This document shows positions 58,746 to 64,000 of a stretch of DNA of 64,000 nucleotides, in pieces (the stretch's first letter is position 1; every line of letters begins with the position of its first letter). The DNA lies in NCBI RefSeq assembly GCF_945859685.1, contig NC_079148.1:119766589-119830588 (forward strand), read 5' to 3'. The DNA is from Eupeodes corollae (taxonomy: Eukaryota > Arthropoda > Insecta > Diptera > Syrphidae). Position numbers and translations under genes: made by a program. Below the pieces are notes generated by a model. It saw only the letters and a list, made by a program, of their open reading frames with translations, did no database searches and was not told where the DNA came from.

Positions 58746-60611
58746 CTGGTAATAAAAAGTGGGGTGTAAAAAGGAGCGTTCCGAGGTTCGAATATGTGCT
58801 CTTTTGAGTTTTCGTTGTGATTGCGTTCAGGGTTAAGAAAGTTTTATATGAAATTGAAGAGTGAAAATAATGTCAGTAAAATGTTTCAAAAAAGAAGAGA
58901 AAGCACTTGCGATTCTGGAATTGAACCTAATGCTTTGAAGGCAAGTTCAGATTACAAGGCCAGTGGCTTGAAATCACGTAGTAAGGCTTTCCAAAATACG
59001 ATGCTGATTTTGATTCTTTTCATAGCGTGCAAAACTTGATAGAATCGATTTTTTAACGATAACATAAATATATAGTCAAAGTTAAGCCGACAGCCAACAA
59101 TTTATTATTCGAAACCTTCTTACGTAGTTCACACGGTGCAACGCCATAAAATCATCCTTTATTGACTTCTATAACATCGACGAGATTAAAGCTTTTTTAT
59201 ACTCTATTTTATGACAACCTCAAAGAAGATATTCCAAACTAACCGAATCCCACATAATAACATCTATTAAATCTAAACTAGCTTCCTTCGTGTCTTTGGC
59301 TGGCTGGCTGGCTGGGCTGGTGTCGTCTTCGTCGTCGTTGGCCGTTTATGTGTTTTGTTGTTGTTTTGGTTTAGATCAACAATACTTCCGAAACAGAATT
59401 CGAGAAAGCGCCACGCGATTCATAACATAGGTATAAAGTACATTTAACTTAACTTGTTGATCTTCTCATCGCGAGCTGCCGCAACGCAAGCCAAAAGGGA
59501 CATTATTTCCACGTCCTCTCGCTGCCACCATATTAGCCCGGGTCATAAATAATAAAAACATGTGAAAGGAAGGATTTTATGCTAATATTATCACTTTGTG
59601 TGCCTGTCGATATGTCACTCGCTACGCTGAGCAAATAAATTCCCTTCCCATTGTGATTTATTAATTTCGATTGCGCCGAGCTAAATTTTACAGTACCTTA
59701 CCTTACCTTACCTTACCTTACCTTACCTACCAGTCCAGTTACTATACTTACATTATATACTTACTTACAAATATTGATGCTGGAGGTGTGTTTTGTAGGC
59801 TTGGGCGTTTGGAGAAAGGATAAGAGAAAAAAAATGTCAATTGATGGCTTATAGGTAATAATACCAAACTTGGCTTGATGGTACTTAAGTCAAACTACCG
59901 GCTTTTCCGTGTGACTCGCTTAAAGCGATATTTTTGTGACAAGACAACAAAACGAATTATAATTTCATATCTTCGATTCCAATGCCATTCGACTTGGTTT
60001 CGACTTTAACTCTCGCTGTTTGTATAGCTTCTGGAATACATCTACCAACTTTACGGAGTTTGCAATAGACGTTGAGATTTATGCTCGCCGAAGGCGATCA
60101 AGATGTTGGCCGCTTCATTGGTTTTGTGTTAAATTGAAATTGAATTGAAAATTTGACAGACTACACTAACAGTAGCGCTATGATGGTGATGAGGACGACA
60201 GCAATTTATTAATAGTTTAGTAATAATTCTCCAAGATTGCTCGGTTATGTCATCGGACTTAGCCAGAGGGGAAATTTTCATACGTAAGTCCAATGAGATA
60301 GCTAGAAACAAATAAGACTTAGGTGTAATTAAGTTTTAGAGTCAAAGTTTCATAGAAGATAGATCGTTTATATTGGGATTTAAGGGAGCTTGGAAATCTT
60401 TTCCATCCTCATGTAACTTTGAATCGAGTTGCATTGATTGGGATAAATTAGCAATTGAATTAGGTTCAGTTATAGCTTTCAATGAAAAAGTCAGGCATTG
60501 GATAAATATTCAGATATTGGAATCAAGCATTCAAATTAAGAGTTGATCAAAGAAAATGGTGCGCTTTTAATGGTACGATTATGTTCCGAAATGTTAAATC
60601 AATGGGGATTC
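58746..60611. other. Intergenic; possible first exon near 58.8-59.0 kb
   Basis: A plus-strand frame at 58821-59039 contains KMFQKRRESTCDSGIEPNAL, which looks protein-like, but I could not tie it to a family or to further exons. CpG-richer DNA with TGGC and CGT runs lies at 59280-59520. Taken with the open frame this could be a gene start, at low confidence. Confidence 0.25.
59695..59731 (+). repeat. (CCTTA)n microsatellite
   Basis: About seven uninterrupted CCTTA units followed by CCTACCAG. Simple tandem repeat. Confidence 0.9.
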
Positions 60612-61278
60612 CAGTGCAGGTATGATTACAAACTTAATTCTTTGTGGAATGAGAAATTTTATCCCAAATAGGGTAAAATCTAAGAGATTATTATAGGTTC
60701 AAAAATGTAAGGTTCCGGAATTGCAAAGCCAACCCTACTATCGTCCAATTGCTCTTACATCCCTTCTTTCGGTCATGGAAACGCTGATCAATTTTCAGCT
60801 TAAGGGAGATCTTGAAGAACGGAAGCTTCTTAATGACCGGCAGTATGGCTTTCCTTGTAATAGATCCACTGGTGATCTCATAGTTTATCTCACCGAAAAA
60901 TGGAACAAATCTTTACATCGTTATTGAGACAGTAAGATTATTGCACTTGATATTTCAAAAGCGTTTGATAGAGTTTGACACCAAGTTTTCTTATCGCAAA
61001 TACGTGCATTTGGCATTGATGAATCCCTTGTTCGTTGGGTTAGAAATTACCTTTCGGAAAGTTCAAGTAGTATTGGACGGATTCAGATCTGATATTCACA
61101 AAATAAACGCTGGTGTACCCCATGGCTCCGTTTTTTCTCCGACATTTTTCCTTATTTTTATAAATGATCTTTTGTCTGAGTCTTCTAACCCACTTAAATG
61201 TTTCTCTGATGACATGACAGTTCCCTCAGCTTCTCATATTGGACTACCAACGGCAACGTATGATAAGCTCATTAAATT
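60612..61278 (+). mobile_element. LINE family L1f, copy D (internally deleted)
   Basis: Starts near GATTCCAGTGCAGG, matching copy E around 61951. It then skips about 0.5 kb and continues in the RT (YYRPIALTSLL, LNDRQYGFPCNRSTGDL, GVPHGSVFSPTFFLI, CFSDD in place of FADD). It stops abruptly at TAAGCTCATTAAATTG, where copy E begins. Dead copy. Confidence 0.82.
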
Positions 61279-63966
61279 GTGATATCGAGGAGACGTTTGC
61301 TGAGATCGATTTTTCTGTCTGTATACATCCACATTAATTCTAACAGACCAGCTGTTTTGGCATTGAGTGAAACCCAAGTAGGTGAGATTCTGATCCTGCT
61401 GAATTTTTTATTCATGGGTGCCATTATTTTTCTCACACCATGGTCTCGCCATATGTATTAGGAATGATGGACAGAGTTTCAACTTCTCAAGAATTTGATG
61501 CTCTGTCTGACTCTATACAAAGAATTGTCTCCCTGTATCCTCACACTGAAATCGTTATTACGGGCGATTTAAATGTTCACAATTCTTCGTGGTTTCGCCA
61601 TTCGTGCTATACAACGCCCGAAGTAATGTGTGCTGAGATTTTTGCTGAGTTTAACCATCTTACTCAGCTTGTCAAAGAGCCTACTCGTATATCAGACGTT
61701 AATGGCCGAGCAGAAAATACACTTGACTTGTTTCTCACTTCTGATCCTGATAAGTAAAGTACATCAGTGTATTGTCGCCTCTAGGCACATCGGACCACAT
61801 TGTCATATCTGCTAATTTCTCGAGTCAAACAAATCCAGTTAAAGAAAGAGCTCCAAAGAGAACCGTTTGGCGGTACGAGAAAGCCAACTGGGACGGTCAA
61901 TAATTTCTTCAGGATCTTTTACAGGTCGCTATGCTTCCTCGGTAGCGACGTAGACTCCAGTGCAGATATGATTTCTAGTATGATTCATCCGGGAATGGAA
62001 ACGTTTATCCCGAATAAGGTTAAAAGTATTAAACCCGAGGTTAAATCACGGTTCGATTCGAGCTGCAAAGAGGTTATCAAGGAGAAAGAGGTGAGCTTCC
62101 GGTGTTTTAAAGCCAACCTAACTGAGGAAAACCGGAAAAAGTTTAAGCAAGCCAGGAAGGCCTCCAACGCCTATATTCGGCTAAAAATACTGCAATGTTC
62201 CAAAGGCAGTAAGAATTTTTGTTCATTTGTAAAAAATATGAGGAATTCTTCCTCGTCTTCGGTTTCTACGCTTGTTGTCAATGACGCTCCTTTAGTTAGC
62301 TCTATTGATAAAGCCAACTTATTTTCAAGGCAGTTCGCCGAAAAATCCACCTTACCAGATAGTGTCATGACTCCCCCAGTTCTTGAACGGATAAATGGTT
62401 CTATGAGACCAATCTTTTTTCGTACTCGAACTGTGGCGAGAGTTCTTCAAGATCTCAACATTCATAAATCCGCTGGCCCTGATGGTATCCCCGCTATTAT
62501 TCTGAAGAACCTTTTCCATCTATCCTATTCATCTGTGCTCGTTCCGAGTAGTTGGAAAACTGCATTTGTTCAGCCAATCCCCAAAAAGGCGAATCTTCTT
62601 CTCCCACAAATTACCGACCGATAGCACTAATGTCCCTTCATGGAAACGCTTATTAATTATCAGCTTAAGAAATATCTTGAGGAACGGTAGCTTCTTAATG
62701 ACCGGCAATACGGCTTTCGTAGCAATAGGTCCACTGGTGATCTCATGGTTCATCTCACTGAACAGTGGAACAGATCCTTACATCGTTTTGGAGAAAGTAA
62801 GATTATTGCACTTGATATTTCAAAGGCATTTGATAAAGTCTGGCATCTTGCTCTCTTATCGAAAATGCGTGCTTCCGATATCGACGAATCTCTTCTTCGT
62901 TGGATTAGCAATTTTCTTTCTAACCATTCAATACAAGTTGTTTTGGACGGATTCAAGTCTGAAACTCATAAAATAAACGCTGATGTGCCCCTGGGCTCCG
63001 TTTTGTCTCCGACACTCTTCCTCATTTTTATAAATGATCTCCTGTCTGCTACTTCTAATCCAATACATTGTTTCGCTGACGATAGTACTCTTAGCTTTTT
63101 ATATTCGTTTCCAAAATCAGACTCCTCTTCGGATGATAAAATCCGACCTACACAGCATTGTACAATGGGGAATAAAAAATCGTGTGCAATTTAATGCTTC
63201 GAAAACGCAATGCTGTGTTGCATCGTTAAAGCGAGATAAACCCTCTTTGCCACCATCTATGAGTGGCACTTGCATCAACGAAACGGAAAATCTTGACATC
63301 CTCGGAATGTGCATCAGCAACCACCTTTTGTGGAGCGATCACATACGCGATGTTGCCAAAAATGCCGAAAGATGTCTAGGTTTTTTGAGACGTTGCAAGA
63401 AATTTGTCTCTCCGTCTGATCTGGCTACAATCTACAAAACCTTTATACGTCCGAAACTTGAATATAACTGTCATCTCTGGGCTGGTGCTCCAGTAACTTA
63501 TTTAATCCTCTTGGACAGTATTCAAAAAAGAGCTTTCAAAATGATTAGTGACATTAACATCATCAACTAGTTTACATCACTCGAACATCGACGCAAGGTT
63601 TCTTGCCTCACCCTTTTTTACCGTTATTTTAACGGACTATGCTCTAGTGAAATAGCCAGTTGCATTCCTCCCCATAAACAATTTAACCGTAATACCCGCG
63701 CTTCTAGGAATGCCCATCAGTTTACCCTTGAGCCCAACTTCGGCCGTACTATGAAGTTCAGAGATTCTTTTTTTAGCCGTACTACGCGAATGTGGAACAC
63801 CTTGCTACGCTCTATCTTTCCCTGTCATTGCAATGTTCAGAAATTTAAAACCAATGTACACCGACACCTCCTATCCAACCCTTCCCTCTTTTCCTAATGC
63901 CCACTGTGTCTTTGACATATTAAAGGTATTAAAAACCCTTTTAGTGTTTGCTATTTATAAAGAAAA
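61279..63966 (+). mobile_element. LINE family L1f, copy E (longest copy)
   Basis: Begins within the endonuclease domain (SNRPAVLALSETQVG; then ITGDLNVHNSSW and ENTLDLFLTSDPD). It continues through the inter-domain region (61800-62600; RFDSSCKEVIKEKEVSFRC, then SAGPDGIPAIILKN) and the RT (LDISKAFDKVWH, SVLSPTLFLIFINDLL, CFADDSTL) to the C-terminal MSGTCINETENLDILG region and the 3' end near 63960. At least five frame changes. In the RT core the usual GVPQGS is DVPLGS. ORF1 and the extreme 5' part are absent. Confidence 0.88.
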
Positions 63967-64000
63967 AAACAGCTTTCAGTCCTAGGTGCATTAAAAATTG

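Overview
The window is nuclear DNA from a higher fly (Diptera, Brachycera). The evidence is AT-rich intergenic DNA, short introns of about 55-140 bp in most genes, fly-type serine proteases, an insect ionotropic receptor, an orthologue of the Drosophila gene Aps, and many dipteran-type transposable elements. I cannot fix the family or species from sequence alone.

Layout. The first half (3.2-30.3 kb) is a tandem cluster of seven brachyurin/chymotrypsin-like secreted serine proteases. Genes 1 (+), 2 (-), 3 (+), 4 (+), 5 (-), 6 (-) and 7 (-) are intact, and there is one truncated copy at 26.3 kb. Six of the seven share one four-exon structure: exon 2 is 176 nt in five of them, exon 3 is 96 or 99 nt, and exon 4 is about 308 nt. 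Gene 1 differs: it has lost intron 3 and carries an acidic C-terminal tail. Genes 5 and 6 arose by a 2.4-kb tandem segmental duplication whose breakpoint lies inside the last exon of gene 4. An intronless ionotropic receptor (15.0-16.7 kb) sits inside the cluster. In the second half, Aps (diphosphoinositol polyphosphate phosphohydrolase, 37.5-39.7 kb, -) is the only gene I could recognise; two CpG-richer stretches (49.0-50.2 and 59.3-59.8 kb) may be promoters or leader exons of genes I could not identify.

Mobile DNA fills much of the rest. It comprises: (a) four copies of a 1.3-2.5 kb family with a 5' palindrome, a conserved 400-bp head, an array of about 174-bp AT-rich monomers and a 3' hairpin, one copy enclosing a PIF1 helicase remnant of Helitron type; (b) two families of terminal-inverted-repeat elements without transposase; (c) a DD41D-type mariner nested inside another, older mariner; (d) five 5'-truncated copies of one LINE family, one fragment of a second, an RNase H-bearing LINE and a separate LINE ORF1; (e) a tRNA-derived SINE; and (f) two further dispersed repeats.

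The proteases are most simply read as digestive enzymes evolving by birth and death, with TATA plus initiator core promoters at near-constant spacing. The least conventional item is family (a), which looks like a non-autonomous Helentron-type element (HINE/DINE-1-like) built around satellite-like monomers. All functional calls rest on motif recognition by eye; no database search was run.
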